A DNA stretch of 64,000 nt from Galdieria sulphuraria. Its lineage: Eukaryota; Rhodophyta; Bangiophyceae; Galdieriales; Galdieriaceae. Position 1 is the first letter of the stretch; the number at the start of each line of letters is the position of its first letter. The stretch lies in the NCBI RefSeq assembly GCF_000341285.1, contig NW_005178475.1, positions 310,001 to 374,000 on the forward strand, given 5' to 3'. Made by a program: the position numbers and the translations under genes. The notes beneath the pieces are model-generated. The model was not told where the DNA came from. It saw only the letters and a program-made list of their open reading frames with translations, and made no database searches. Positions 31,156 through 43,065 of the stretch are shown here, piece after piece.

Positions 31156-32634
31156 CTACATAAATGGAACGTGTTCTGGAACCTTTCTACACAATCGTAT
31201 CAATTTTGCCATTTCTTTGCGATTACAGGCAGTTTTTAAGAATGGATGGAGTAATAATTCCTTAATAGATGCTCTTTTGGAAGGATCGATAATTAAGCAT
31301 TTTTGTAGAAAGTCTCTAAATAAACAAGACCAATTCTCTGGATTTTTCAATCCTGGTGGCCCTCGAGTAGTAATAAGAAACATGGCTCTTAGAGGAGTCT
31401 CATGTAAGAGAGGCGGTTCACCTTCTGCACACTCCAGTGCCAAAATGCCCAAACTCCATACATCAACCTTGAAGTCATAAGGCTTTCCACGAATTAACTC
31501 TGGTGCCATCCAATAGGGAGTTCCAACAACAGTCGTTCTTTTAAGCTTCTCATTAGAAATTTGAGCACAATATCCAAAATCAGCAAGTTTCATGTGTCCA
31601 TTAAAGTCAGTGAGAACATTATCGCTTTTCACATCTCTATGAATTCGACGGAGAGCATGTATGCCTTCAAGACCTTTCAAAACTTCTTGGCAAATGAAAG
31701 CTATCTGTTTTTCCTCCAAATAACATTTGTGCTCCATGAGAAAGTAAATTATATCTGTAAGTGATCCTCCTTCCAATAATTCCATCACAAGCCATAAGTA
31801 TTCTTCCCATTCATAAGCTTCATAAAATCGAACTACATTTTCATGTTGAATGCTGCGCATCATGTTGATTTCGGTTTCCATTGCTTCATGTACTGTTTGG
31901 GAAGTTAGTTTCACCTTCTTCATGGCAACCCTATGTTGAGGGCAATCCAAAGAGGTTGCTTTGTACACAGAACCTGAAGCACCTTCTCCAATTTTCTTAA
32001 GATCTTTGTAGAACATGTAAGGATCTTGTTGCAAAATAATGGAACAAACTGGAGACATGTCAAAGTCATTACACTGATCATCAGAAGCTGCTAAGATATC
32101 GTCTGTTGCAATAGGAGGTAAATGGGGTTTATTATGAAACCGAAGGACGTCTGCAGTCTCTTGGGGATATTGTTCGACTTCTTGGGTACCGATTCCAGCG
32201 TTCAAAAGAAGCTGTTCCCAATGAGGAGGCAACCCAGCAAACCCGGTTGAGGAATTTGGATCATATTCCACATGAACTTTGTGAGATACCTGTGAAGGAG
32301 AGCTAATGGGGGCTGAAACTGCAAGGCGCAAGTCTTCATGATTTTCAAGAGGAGTAAAAATTTTTCTAATTACTGCTCGATACAAATCTATCTTCCTCTT
32401 CGATAAGGTCTCGTCACCGCTACCTTGAGAAATCTTCGAAGTGCTTGACTCCTATTATTTGAATACAAATATTGAATACAGTACAAACAAACCATTCAAT
32501 AAACTCACAGAAAACGGACTAGTATGTGAGTCATTCTCCTTTTCCGTTGCAACACGCTGCTCCCCTTTTTTTGTCTTATCTATGGCATTCTGTTTGTGTT
32601 CGTGGCTGGTATCCTTTAGAAATCTTGCAAACAT
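31156..32634 (-). CDS. p21-activated kinase (PAK/STE20 family)
   Basis: Two exons, 32634-32509 and 32451-31156, intron 57 nt, 473 residues; start MFARFLKD. Order: about 65 polar residues, a CRIB/PBD Rac-Cdc42-binding motif near 68-105 (ISSPSQVSHKVHVEYD then FAGLPPHW), a linker, and a protein kinase domain from about 190 with glycine loop GEGASGSVYKA, catalytic Lys in VAMKKVK, HRDVKSDN, DFGYCAQ, activation segment KRTTVVGTPYWMAPE, and a STE20-type C-lobe. All catalytic residues are present, so an active Ser/Thr kinase acting below Rho-type GTPases on the actin cytoskeleton is expected. Conventional actin is present in the same window. Confidence 0.95.
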
Positions 32635-33340
32635 CCTCTTTCTAAGAGCTGCTTATAAAATCATGCACGAAGTCTGTATTAGAATATTCTCCTTACAACT
32701 TCCTCTCTATAGAGCATGAAAAAGAAATGCCGTTACTAAAATTTGAAATGCCAAGAATCACAAGCAGGGCCATTCTCTCCCGCTTGAGTTTTCTGGGCCT
32801 TTCTCTCAAAAAGAAATATTTAGTTATGTGTGCAATATAAATTGGTATTGAATGGTTTGCAAGTAAAAGCAATGATAGAAAGATGCTTCATCACAATATT
32901 GACAGGGAATCTGTTTGACTGATCTGGTGTACCTTTGCTCAACTTTTGCAAAGGTTCTTTTAGTTGTGATCTCAGTTGTCTAATATCTCAGCAAGGCAAA
33001 CAACCTTTATTCATTTTTTAATGTTCACTTGTCTGTGGAATTTTTTAATATTCTCGTCAATAGTGTGCCAAGGAAATTCGATATCCAACTTATTCCATTA
33101 GGCTTTCCAAAAATCGATATGAAGATAAACCATTAAAATATCGACAACGTTAAAATATGACAATAACCTTCGAAGTCTGACAAATATCATTCAAAAAAAT
33201 CAAAGGTCATCAAGGCAGTAACTACGCCGCAGATATTCAACAACAAAGCTAGAAAGGAGAACAAGTGCAACATGGTGTAAGGCTCAGCAACGTTCAAACA
33301 CTTTTGTAAAAATAATTGAAAGAACAATCGCACAATTCTT
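32635..33340. other. Intergenic region between PAK and UXT-like genes
   Basis: About 700 bp of AT-rich sequence upstream of the PAK start and downstream of the UXT stop. Only short frames on both strands; no RNA gene or repeat recognised. Confidence 0.4.
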
Positions 33341-33845
33341 CTAGTTTTCCACGTTATATATTTGAAGCCAACCATCCAGTTCTCCAATTCTTCCGATGTT
33401 TGTTAGGGACTTACGCGAATAAACTTCATCTACTTTACCTCTTTGTATAAAACTCGCCAATTTTCTCTAAAACATTTTCTCTGATAATAGCGGTTTCCAG
33501 GGCTTCTTGTGGTTGCAATTCCAGGTACAAGTCTTTTCCTGTCACACTCGGGCTAAGCAAAACACTTTCATACAATAAACTATTTACCGATATCAACAAG
33601 GAGAAGAGCTTCTTCGTCAACTTCACCATCAACGTAAAAGTCACAACCCACGTTAACCTGAACGAGCGAAGGAGCTTTCGAGAGAAACATTCCAAGATTT
33701 CTTCTCAACTCACGGCTTGGAAACTACGTTGAGCACAACCCAATAACAAAGAATCGCTATCAACTTACACTTTGGCAAGTTGTTCAAAAATCTTGTCTCT
33801 TTGTACGCAAACGCTTTCCAAGCGAGTTCTAACTAACCATTCCAT
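33341..33845 (-). CDS. Prefoldin-like subunit, UXT type
   Basis: Four exons: 33845-33771, 33723-33588, 33538-33439, 33389-33341; introns 47-49 nt; 119 residues. The assembled chain has the alpha-prefoldin plan: an N-terminal helix (MEWLVRTRLESVCVQRDKIF), the central beta hairpin VNVGCDFYVDGEVDE..LVDIGKDLYLELQPQEAL, and a C-terminal helix. The VxxGxxFYV..GxxLYLEL pattern is typical of UXT, a partner of the R2TP/URI complex. It is shorter than human UXT (157) at both ends, so an extra first exon is possible. All four exons are under 140 nt, and the two largest open frames here are shadows in other phases. Confidence 0.82.
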
Positions 33846-34044
33846 TTTGGATAACTACTCTAACAAGTGAAAAGCAATAAGAAAGAGAAAGAATTTATGG
33901 ATTCCTTAAAATATGCTTTGAAGGTTTTTTATTCAGGAAAGAAAAATGATGACGAATAGTACTTTTTACCAAAATGTAAACTTTAGACAGCAATGATATA
34001 TCGAATTTTAATACATTTGTTCAAAGGAGTTGTTCCTCTTTTGG

Positions 34045-36216
34045 ATGATTGAAAAGAGAAACAAAGAGAAAAGCTATCAGCGAAAACAAATTTGGAACCA
34101 GATTAAGAAACTTCCTGCTTATCATGCACGGAAGAGTTTTCTCCAAGCTTTACTTTCGAGTGACGTAGTATTGGTTGTGGGCGAAACTGGTTGTGGCAAA
34201 ACTACCCAAGTTAGTCACATTGAGTGTCCATCTCGAAAATCTGACTGTTTTCTAGTTTCCGCAGCAAGCTTTAAACGTTGGTTATCACTCCATTGTTATT
34301 ACTCAACCTCGTAGAGTGGCTGCCATTTCTGTTGCAGAGAGAGTTTGTAGGGAGCGTGGAGTAACTCTGGGTTCTCAGATAGGTTATGTTGTGCGCTTTG
34401 ATGATATGACTTCTTCGTAGGTGACAGGAACTTTGTATTTTTTACTTTATTTATTTTTATGTGTAGAGAAACCAAGTTACGCTATGTTACTGATGGAGTT
34501 TTGTTACGAGAAGCTATAATAGATCCTGAACTATCAAAGTACGACTTGATATTTGTTGACGAAGCTCATGAGAGATCTTTACAGACAGATATTGTTTTAG
34601 GAGTCGTAAAGAAAGCTCTAACCAACCGTCGAGGATCCTTAAAAGTGGTGATAATGTCGGCCTTTTTTGAAACTGATAAGTTGCGAGGTTTCTTTTCAAC
34701 ATTTGATATATCCTTATTGCAGATTGAAGGAAGATTGTATCCAGTAGATATTTTCTATACGAAAAGCCCGTTGGAAGACTATTTGGAAGCAGCAGTCGTT
34801 GCCTGTCTTCAAATACATTTGGAGGAATCATTTCCGGGTGATATTTTGATATTTCTTACAGGTCAAGAAGAAATTGAAATTGCTACTCGTATGATAAAGG
34901 AGAGACTCGAAAGCTATCAATCATTATTGGATAAGAGATATAGAGGAGAAGAATTGACTCAATTCACGGAGAACAATGATACATTATATTCTCTTCGAGT
35001 ATATCCTTTGTTTGCTGCACTCTCACCAGATGACCAAAGAGCTGCATTGAAGCCTTCTCGGAATCGGTATCGCAAGGCAATCTTAGCTACCAACATTGCA
35101 GAGACTTCAATAACCATACCAGGTATTAAATTTGTTATAGATTGCGGTTTTTCAAAACAGAGATTGGTTTCCAATATGAAAAATTTGGGTGCATTACGAG
35201 TTTCTCCGATATCGCAGGCACAAGCACTTCAAAGAGCAGGCCGAGCTGGAAGAGAATGTCCCGGCAAATGTTTTCGTTTGTACACAAAAAGTGATTTTGA
35301 TAAACTTCCTTTTCATCCCATTCCTGAGGTATTTGATATTACCTTGCTTTGGTTGATCTATATTGTTGTATAGGTTTTAGTGAGTGACTTGGTGTCAGTT
35401 ACTTTACAACTGATGGCGATGGGAGTGGATAATCCACTTGAATTCGAGTTATTGGATAAGCCTAGAATGGATTCGTTTCAACATGCTTTGGAAGTATTGC
35501 TCTCAATCGGAGCACTTGAATCTTCTATGAAGTTGAATATGATTGGAAAGCAAATGGCGTTCTTTCCATTGTCACCAATGCTTTCCAAAAGTTTGCTGGA
35601 GTCGATTACATTAAGTTGCTCATCCTCCATGTTGGCTTTGTGTTCCATTCTCAGTACTGAATCAGTTCTTCAAGTTTCCTTTAAGAGTCGTAACACAGCA
35701 ATTCAAGCTTGGAACAAATTTATCTCTTTTCTTGGGGATCATTTTACTCTTTTACAAGTCTTTCAGTCGTATCTCTCTATTCCTGAATGTGAACGTACGA
35801 ATTGGTGCAAAGAGCATCATCTCAACTATCGTTCTTTAGCTACTGCACATAATATTTATCGACAGCTATCTCAATTGTTCCAATATTTTCAACAAAGATA
35901 TCCATCTTCATCTTCCATATCACGTTATGAAGAGGAAAGTGAGCAAGATAGATTGGGTCGATGTTTGGTTAGCGGATTTTTTCGACAAACTGTTAGAATT
36001 GGAAAAGATCGTCAGTTGTATACTATGTTTGAACCATTGAAAGTGGACATACATCCATCTTCAATTTTGCATGGGCGTTTGTCTTCTAACGAGGAGGGTT
36101 ACTTGATCTATCATGAATTGATTTGGACATCTAAGCCATATATTAGAACAATAATGAAAGTGAAAGAAGAATGGCTTCTACAACATGGAGGAAACTGTTT
36201 TCAACTGGAGTCTTAA
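34045..36216 (+). CDS. DEAH-box RNA helicase, DHX33-like
   Basis: Four exons: 34045-34209, 34256-34416, 34467-35328, 35374-36216; introns 45-50 nt; 676 residues. Motifs: [11 protein letters not shown], Ia [47 protein letters not shown] (IV), and [14 protein letters not shown], followed by the ratchet, WH and OB-type C-terminal domain. The stretch around [19 protein letters not shown] and [11 protein letters not shown] agrees best with DHX33, which works in ribosomal RNA and nucleolar functions; other short DEAH helicases are possible. Oddity: motif III, normally SAT, reads SAF. Converges with trehalose-6-phosphate synthase, 27 bp between stops. Confidence 0.9.
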
Positions 36217-36243
36217 AGTCAGTTTATCAAGTCGTCAGTTCGG

Positions 36244-39200
36244 TTATTCTATATTCTGTTGATTCCTGACACTGGGTCGTCTTCGTGGTTTATGTACATG
36301 ACTCAAAGCGTTCGTATGAGCCCTCAGATGGTTATCCACAGTTATTGTGGATATGTGACTAGACAATTCTCGAACAACTGCCAAAGCTCCATCAACATCT
36401 TGAATATAAGCATCTGCATTACTTGACTGTAAACCCACCGCACAACAAATACTATCCATCTTCCAGGAAAAGTTTCTGTCATTGGTTACTTTATCTTTCA
36501 GGTTATGTATCAAGTTGAATAATTCTTCAGAGGCACGATCTACTCCAAGACAGAAACAGAAATCTATCATCATTCGCTTTTCTTCACGCAATATTGAGAA
36601 CAATTGTTCGACCGTTGTTGAACGGCTAATTCCCTTTGGACGCAACTCTAAATATTTGGGACCAGAGTTGACTTCAATCTAAACCAAACCTTAAGTTATT
36701 TATGATACTATTAGGATGAAAACTTACCGGCAAATTACTGCAGAGTTCAGCCAAATGCAACTGTAATTCATTTGCTTGCCAAGAACCAAATTCTGGATCG
36801 GCATCGCGAAAATGCCAAGTAACCGAATGTTTCTTTCTTTCGATATATGCACCAGGAGTCCTTTCCGTAAAATATTGCAATACAGGAAGTAACTCTTCTC
36901 TCCATTCAGTTTCTGCTGAGGATAAAAGACAACGCCACTCAGAACCACCACCAATTTTCAAGTCACAGCCGTTTTCTGCAATCAAACCCATTGGATAATT
37001 TCTATTGCTCTAATCCATTTGGTTTTCATTACAATCAATAAAAAAACTTACCCAAACCAATTATCTAATATGGTTTTGCTTCGACCTGAAATAACAACTA
37101 TAATATTTCGAGGATCCGAACAAAGTCTCGTCAGAATTTTAATATGAGTGGACGTCGGACTGTTCAACTCTGCTAGGGACTTTGGATGACATAAACTACC
37201 TAACCAAGTTGTCATTACTCGGACGATTCCTGGTCTTACACCAAAACAAAAAGTCTTATAATACACGTACCTTCATATTCTAATAAAAACAATCTTGTTC
37301 GAGCAATCGAAATTCGCTTAATTACTGACTTTACATTAAGCAAAGGAAGCGACAAACGTAATTCATCTCTATGCTTTACGACATTATCCAACTCTTGAAA
37401 GAATGACTTGGCCCAATATTCTGCAGTATGTGTAGTTACATAACTGGAAACATAAATCATGAGAAATACAAATTCAAATACTTCAAGCCATACATACCGA
37501 TACAGTTTCCAATGTTTGATTTCTCTTTCTCGACGAGGCATAGAAAGCGCTTCATGTATTGCATTGGCCAACTCTTCAACATTCCAAGGATTCACTCTTA
37601 TGGCACCAGATAAGGACTGTGCAGAACCAGCAAACTCCGAAAGTATAAGGACTCCTTTGTTTGCTTGTTGACACATGACATATTCATAGGATACTAAGTT
37701 CATCCCATCTCGAACCGAAGATACGATGGCAACGTCCTAAAATTGATAGTCAATGAACTGATATTTCTTTCCTTTGAATTCCAACTTACTGCCACCGTAT
37801 ACAAAGCCACTAACTCTTCAAATGCAAGACTCTGATTGATAAACATTATAGGAGAATGATCCACAGTACCAAATTTGCCGTTGATTCTACCAACCAATTC
37901 ATTCGTTTGGCTTGAAAGTTTCTTATATTCCTCAATTTCGGTACGAGTAGGAACTGCAATTTGAACCAGTACAACCTAAAAATATTAAGTTCTTTTTGTT
38001 TCATTTCAGTGTTGTTTCCCATACTTTATGCATCCATTCTGAATATTTTGTCAAAAGCCATTCCAATGCCAAAAGTTTGTGAGGAACACCTTTGATATAG
38101 TCCAAACGATCAACACCTAACAATACCTTTTTACCCATAAATCTTTCATGCAATTCTTGTATGCGCTGTTGCACGTTGGCATCTTCCAAGGCACGATGAA
38201 AAGTATTCGGATCGATACCAATAGGAAATATACCCACATGTGCAAAGTGACTATGATAATTGACTCCCTTTGGAGAGGAATCCAAACCTAAAATTCTAGT
38301 ACAGACTGATAAAAAGTGTCGTGCATAATCATAGGTATGAAACCCTATCAAATCTGCGGCCAATACACCTTGTAAAAGTTCCTTTCTTACAGGAATGATA
38401 CGATAAACTTCACTTGTGGGAAAAGGAATATGAAGAAAAAAACCAATCTTCACATCTCTCAGTCGTCGTCTTAGAAGTGAAGGCAATAACAATAAATGAT
38501 AGTCTTGAACCCAAATATAGTCACCCTGAATACAGAAGACAAAGTGATGTTAAAACTTTGCAAGTCACAACAACATAAAATACACAAGTTACTTACTTCC
38601 TGATAAACTTGTAAAACAGCCTCTGCAAATCGATAATTAGCAGCGGAATAAGCTTGCCAATATTTAAAATCAAATTTCCTTTCGCCATCTGAAGAAACAA
38701 TAGGCAAAGGTACATAATGAAATAAGGGCCATAAGACATCGTTACAGAAGCCATTATAGTACAAGTTGGCTTGTTCATCCGTAATAAAAACTGGAAAACA
38801 AGAATAACCTTCTCTTAACTTGTTACGTACATAGTCTCTTTCATTAGGGTCAATTTCAGTCCCAGGCCATCCAATCCAAAGAAAAGGCATCAAAGATTTC
38901 ACACCTTTGAGAGCAGAAACCAAACCACCCGAGCTCATATTGAAATGATAAGCGCCGTTATTATCTTTTGTAACGGTTACCGGAAGACGATTGGATACAA
39001 CCAAAAGTTTGGGTCCAACTTTTGCACTATTCGTAGATATCAAAGTTTCCCCTGTTTCACTTTGCTGACAAATAGTATCTCTTACAGAACTCTCTAAGTT
39101 CTGACGATGCAAAGAATGACCTGAACTCGAAGTATTCAGTTGACTATGATGACTGCCAACAGAACTGGTGTTGTCTACTTCACGCAATTCTGTCAACTTC

Positions 39201-39514
39201 AACTGAAGCCTTTGGATTTGCGCCAATATCTCTTCTTGAGCTGCTTTAGGACTCATTTCTCCCCTTTGTTTCTGCAGCTCTTGTAACTCTTGGGTTTCAG
39301 TGGTAACTGGACTCTCTGGCGAAGAGGATAATACTTCAGATCCATCTGATCTCTCACGTGAAGCAGCCTTGAAAGTTGTATTTCTTACTGTACCAGGCAA
39401 GTTTCCCAGAATAGTTTGTTCTTCAACTTCATTCTCCGAGGCATATTCAAAGTCCGCAGAACTTGTAGAATAATTATCCTTTCTACAAACCAAGTCTTCT
39501 TCCCTTCCAGACAT
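36244..39514 (-). CDS. Trehalose-6-phosphate synthase with degenerate phosphatase domain
   Basis: Eight exons: 39514-38597, 38525-38025, 37975-37790, 37736-37498, 37443-37271, 37199-37052, 37007-36728, 36678-36244; introns 44-71 nt; 959 residues. After a 170-residue Ser/Glu-rich head with a short coiled coil, the GT20 synthase domain shows LLVVSNRLPVT, SSGGLVSALKG, WIGWPG, VQDYHLLLLPSLLR, GVDRLDYIKGV, RDGMNLVSYEYV and SEFAGSAQSLSGAIRVNPW. It makes trehalose-6-phosphate from UDP-glucose and glucose-6-phosphate. The C-terminal HAD phosphatase-like domain follows, but the nucleophile motif DxDGT is EYEGS, so phosphatase activity is doubtful. Such bifunctional-looking proteins are typical of plants and algae. 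Confidence 0.95.
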
Positions 39515-39648
39515 ATATCCAAGTTAAGCTACTATTAAACAGTTTGAAAATAAGCAGCTTTCAGTGTACTCAAGTTTACTAGAACACAAAGTTTTCTTCT
39601 ACTACCATTTTCCCCGTTAGGAGGAGGAAGAACATTGGAATCTTCATT

Positions 39649-41043
39649 ATGGACAAGAGCAGTTATCAACTCAAATGTACAATGTTTATTATGGCTGTAC
39701 CTTTTGGTGAAAAGGCTAGTGTTATTTCACATGTATGTATATCTAAGTTACAAGCAACGCTCATTGATTCACTCTCTCGTTGTGTAATTATACTAGTTAA
39801 CTTGCGAAATATTTCCAGACTCATTTCAAGATGCAGTAGAATCCTGTCCTTGTGTGCTTCAGCAACCACAAATACGTTTCAACTATTCTAGCCAAGACAC
39901 AAAAGAGTGTCTTGCTTCTTTTATGGATCTACCCTTTTCAAAAGCGGTATTGTGTGGTAAAAGTTTATCAAGCTCTATAGGAAAGTCCAACTATATTTGG
40001 TATTCTTGTGCTTTAGAAGTGGAGCAGAACAGAAGAAAATCAGTTTATCAAAATTTGACGGTTAGTACAATTGTATGCTAAACCATGTTGTTTGTTTTTA
40101 ATACTTTTTTAATCTAGGCAGGTATCCATTATAGAGGAATGTTCACCCAAGGATGGATAGTTTCAGCTCAACGCGTTGTCTCTCTAGTTGCTCGATCAAT
40201 TGCATTGGAAGAACTTCGTTGTAGCTATGTTACTCGACAGTCCACTCTACCATCTGGACAAAGTAACTACTTTGAGAACCATTGACTAACTTTAAACTGA
40301 GGAAGACATCGTTGTGCTTATAGGAGAATTGGAGAATATATTGAAGAGTGCACTAACTTGTGTTGTTTGTGAGATTCCTGGAAAGATTGTGGTGAATAAT
40401 TATCTTGAAATGTATATCCAACGACAATATCTTTCAGAGAATTATGATTGGAAGGAGTATAGTTTGTGCTTTTATATTTCATCCGAGCAGTTTATCAATG
40501 AAATGTTTCATTTCCCGTATACAAAGATATTGTCTCTTTTGTTTCGTTTGTGGGATCCCACCAAATGGTAAGTATAGTAAGGTTTGTGTATAGAAAGTCT
40601 GAGAAAATCCTTTAAAGTTTGATAGATACAGTTCGAGAATGTTTAGTCGATTTTGACAAAATTTTTATTATCGATGCCATACAAAAAGGTAGAGCATATC
40701 ATGTAACAGAATATGTTCAAGTTTTGAAGAAGAATATACAATTTACTATTTATGATACTGCAAAGAATAGAATGGAAGGTTTGTGGAGCAAAATATCCAA
40801 AATTCAGGAGATGTTGTATGTTGGATCACCACTCACTACTGAGTAAGTCAATATATCATTATTTCATGTGCTCATTTGATAACTATATTCGAATATTTCA
40901 GAATATTATTCTATGTATTAAAGTTGTTGTCAAAAGGATATACGGTAGCTCAAACTTTAAGTTGTTTTGAATCCTCACTGGAAAGACACTTATGCAAGTA
41001 TATTGCTATTCTGGAATCCACACAAGTTATACATAGAATATAA
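39649..41043 (+). CDS. Conserved-looking six-exon protein of unknown function
   Basis: Exons 39649-39732, 39797-40060, 40118-40262, 40324-40567, 40618-40842, 40902-41043; introns 50-64 nt, every join in phase, 367 residues. I do not recognise the family. The protein has ordinary globular composition, mixed alpha/beta, no signal peptide or membrane segment, and a cysteine pair VVCEIPGK near residue 175. Its second half is rich in aromatic and hydrophobic residues (YSLCFYISSEQFINEMF). It is divergent from trehalose-6-phosphate synthase (134 bp between starts) and converges with SepSecS (23 bp between stops). Consistent phases across five introns make a real gene likely; the start ATG is the first one in frame. 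Confidence 0.75.
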
Positions 41044-41066
41044 AGCGCAAGAAATAAAACAAATGA

Positions 41067-43002
41067 TCAATCCATAAATGTTCGAGTGTCATCCTTAGGC
41101 AATTCCAATTTCTTATAAGCCTCTTGAAAACATTGATCGAGTCGATCACAAAATGCAACAATATCTTGTCTTGTCATTCCCAAAGCACAAGCCTAATTGA
41201 ATGGAGTGTTTTAATATTGTTATCTAAAAGACAAATATTACTTACAGCAGTAAGATAGCTATGAGGATAATTTGTACAATGAGCTCCGAAGCCATCGGGA
41301 AAATCAATTCCACAAACCTTATCACATGAAAGTCATTTCTTTGTACGAGATTAGTCTCATTTTCTATTGCTCTACCTTTGTCTTGTTATTCTTTCGAGCT
41401 ACAACTCTGGTACCAGAAACGAATCTAGTAAACAACATGGAACCAAAGAATTCTACAGGAAATCCTTTTGCTTCTAATTGGTCCAAAGTCATAGCCATTG
41501 AAATCGGATTATGATGAGTATCTAATAAACGTTCTCCATATTTATAAGCTATTTTGCTAAATTCATTCTATTCATTAAAATGTCAAAAGAGAAACAACAA
41601 CCATTCCTTAAAGACCTTTAACACTGGAAACAATTCTTCTCTCTGCCTCAACAACTCACGCCAAGTAGACTGACCCATTTGAAGAAGTGTGATTAACAAG
41701 TCAATATGTATTTGTGCAGAAGCTCTTCCAGGATATCTATGCAATTGCTATTATCGACATTCCTTATCAACAATTCAATCTTACTTACATTTGTGCCACT
41801 TTCATAAGATAATCAACTCTTTTGGCAACCAAAACTGCACCACCTACTGGAACCATAAAATTTTTATCTGTGCTTTGTACAACGATATCAACTCTTCCTT
41901 TACTTGAAGCAGACTCAATCCACACTAATATGAATATAACACAATCAGCCATCTTTAGATATATTCTCAAATATACAACATAACTTACCATTAGATTGTC
42001 TACTCTGAACTCCATAGGCATTGTTCACGATATGAAATACATCTGTCCATACAATATTCAGCCATATATATATATATATATATATATATAGATTCGAAAG
42101 CAATTTAAAAAGGAAACGCTTACCCATTGTTTGACACAAAGTAGCAATAGTAACAATATCATCTGGTGCTCGAGGTGCGAAACAACTCATAGTACTAACA
42201 ACACAAAGAATCTTATCCGCCTCTAGTTCCAGCCAATTCGATATGGACTTGATATCCGTCCTAGCTTCATCCTGAATAACATGATTATCAACAATTATTG
42301 ATTCATATCCTGCAGCTTGGATGGACTTTATACAACTCTTTTGATCTATTCTTGATAATATAATTTTGGTTGCATGAGGTTTCAAAGTTCTTAGAGAAAG
42401 AAATATTAAAGTCATTGCCATCCCTGTTGCTACAGGAACTACAAGCGCTGCTTTCATAGATTCTAAGCCTGCAATTTTTATGGCGTCCTATGCAAACATT
42501 GATAAATGATAGAAATAACTTCTAGTCAAAACTACCAACCAAAACCAAACATTCTGTAAGCTTAGCAAGAAGGGAGCTACCTGCAGCTTTAGGCTGAATA
42601 GCACTAATATCTCCAGATCTTCCTAAAAGGATATGTAATCATATAGACAAGTAGTAAAGAATACATAGTATAATACCGATGCCGTGTCCTAGACTATAAT
42701 TTCTTTCTCGAACGATGTTACTGAAGACTCTCGCTTCTCTTTCACCTGCTCCCACATTTCCAATAAAGTTGTTGCTATCCATACTGGCAATCTCTTGTAG
42801 AAACAAACGTATAGTCACCTCATCCCTAAATAAGGTCAGGGAATATCTGGCGACTATAAACTCACCATCCATCCTTTGGAAGTTTCCGATTGGCAAAGAG
42901 TTTCCTTATGAGTTTCTCTCTACGCTTTCTGGATTCTTCTGCTTGCTTCATATAACTATCATTGACAAGTGTTTTGGCTAGTCGAAAATGTTGTTCATTC
43001 AT
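41067..43002 (-). CDS. SEPSECS: O-phosphoseryl-tRNA(Sec) selenium transferase (SepSecS)
   Basis: PLP enzyme that converts Sep-tRNA(Sec) to Sec-tRNA(Sec), the last step of eukaryotic selenocysteine synthesis. Ten exons: 43002-42866, 42825-42677, 42622-42540, 42487-42124, 42042-41989, 41924-41789, 41736-41616, 41567-41376, 41317-41246, 41192-41067; introns 40-81 nt; 477 residues. Family blocks are all present in order: [82 protein letters not shown], the PLP-lysine stretch [34 protein letters not shown] and [13 protein letters not shown]. Nothing catalytic appears lost. Its start is 63 bp from the divergent HNH gene. Confidence 0.96.
42064..42090. repeat. (AT)n microsatellite inside SepSecS intron 4
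   Basis: Pure AT run of about 27 bases within the 81 nt intron 42043-42123, explaining why this intron is longer than its neighbours. Confidence 0.9.
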
Positions 43003-43065
43003 CAAGAGTGGACAATGGAATGAGATTCTGTAAAGTTGGGTATATTCATAAGACTTTTGTGGAGA

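Noticed and set aside
33187-33695. Two minus-strand frames of 66 and 86 codons
   Set aside because: Both are out-of-phase shadows crossing the exons and introns of the UXT-like gene, which has its own consistent four-exon frame.
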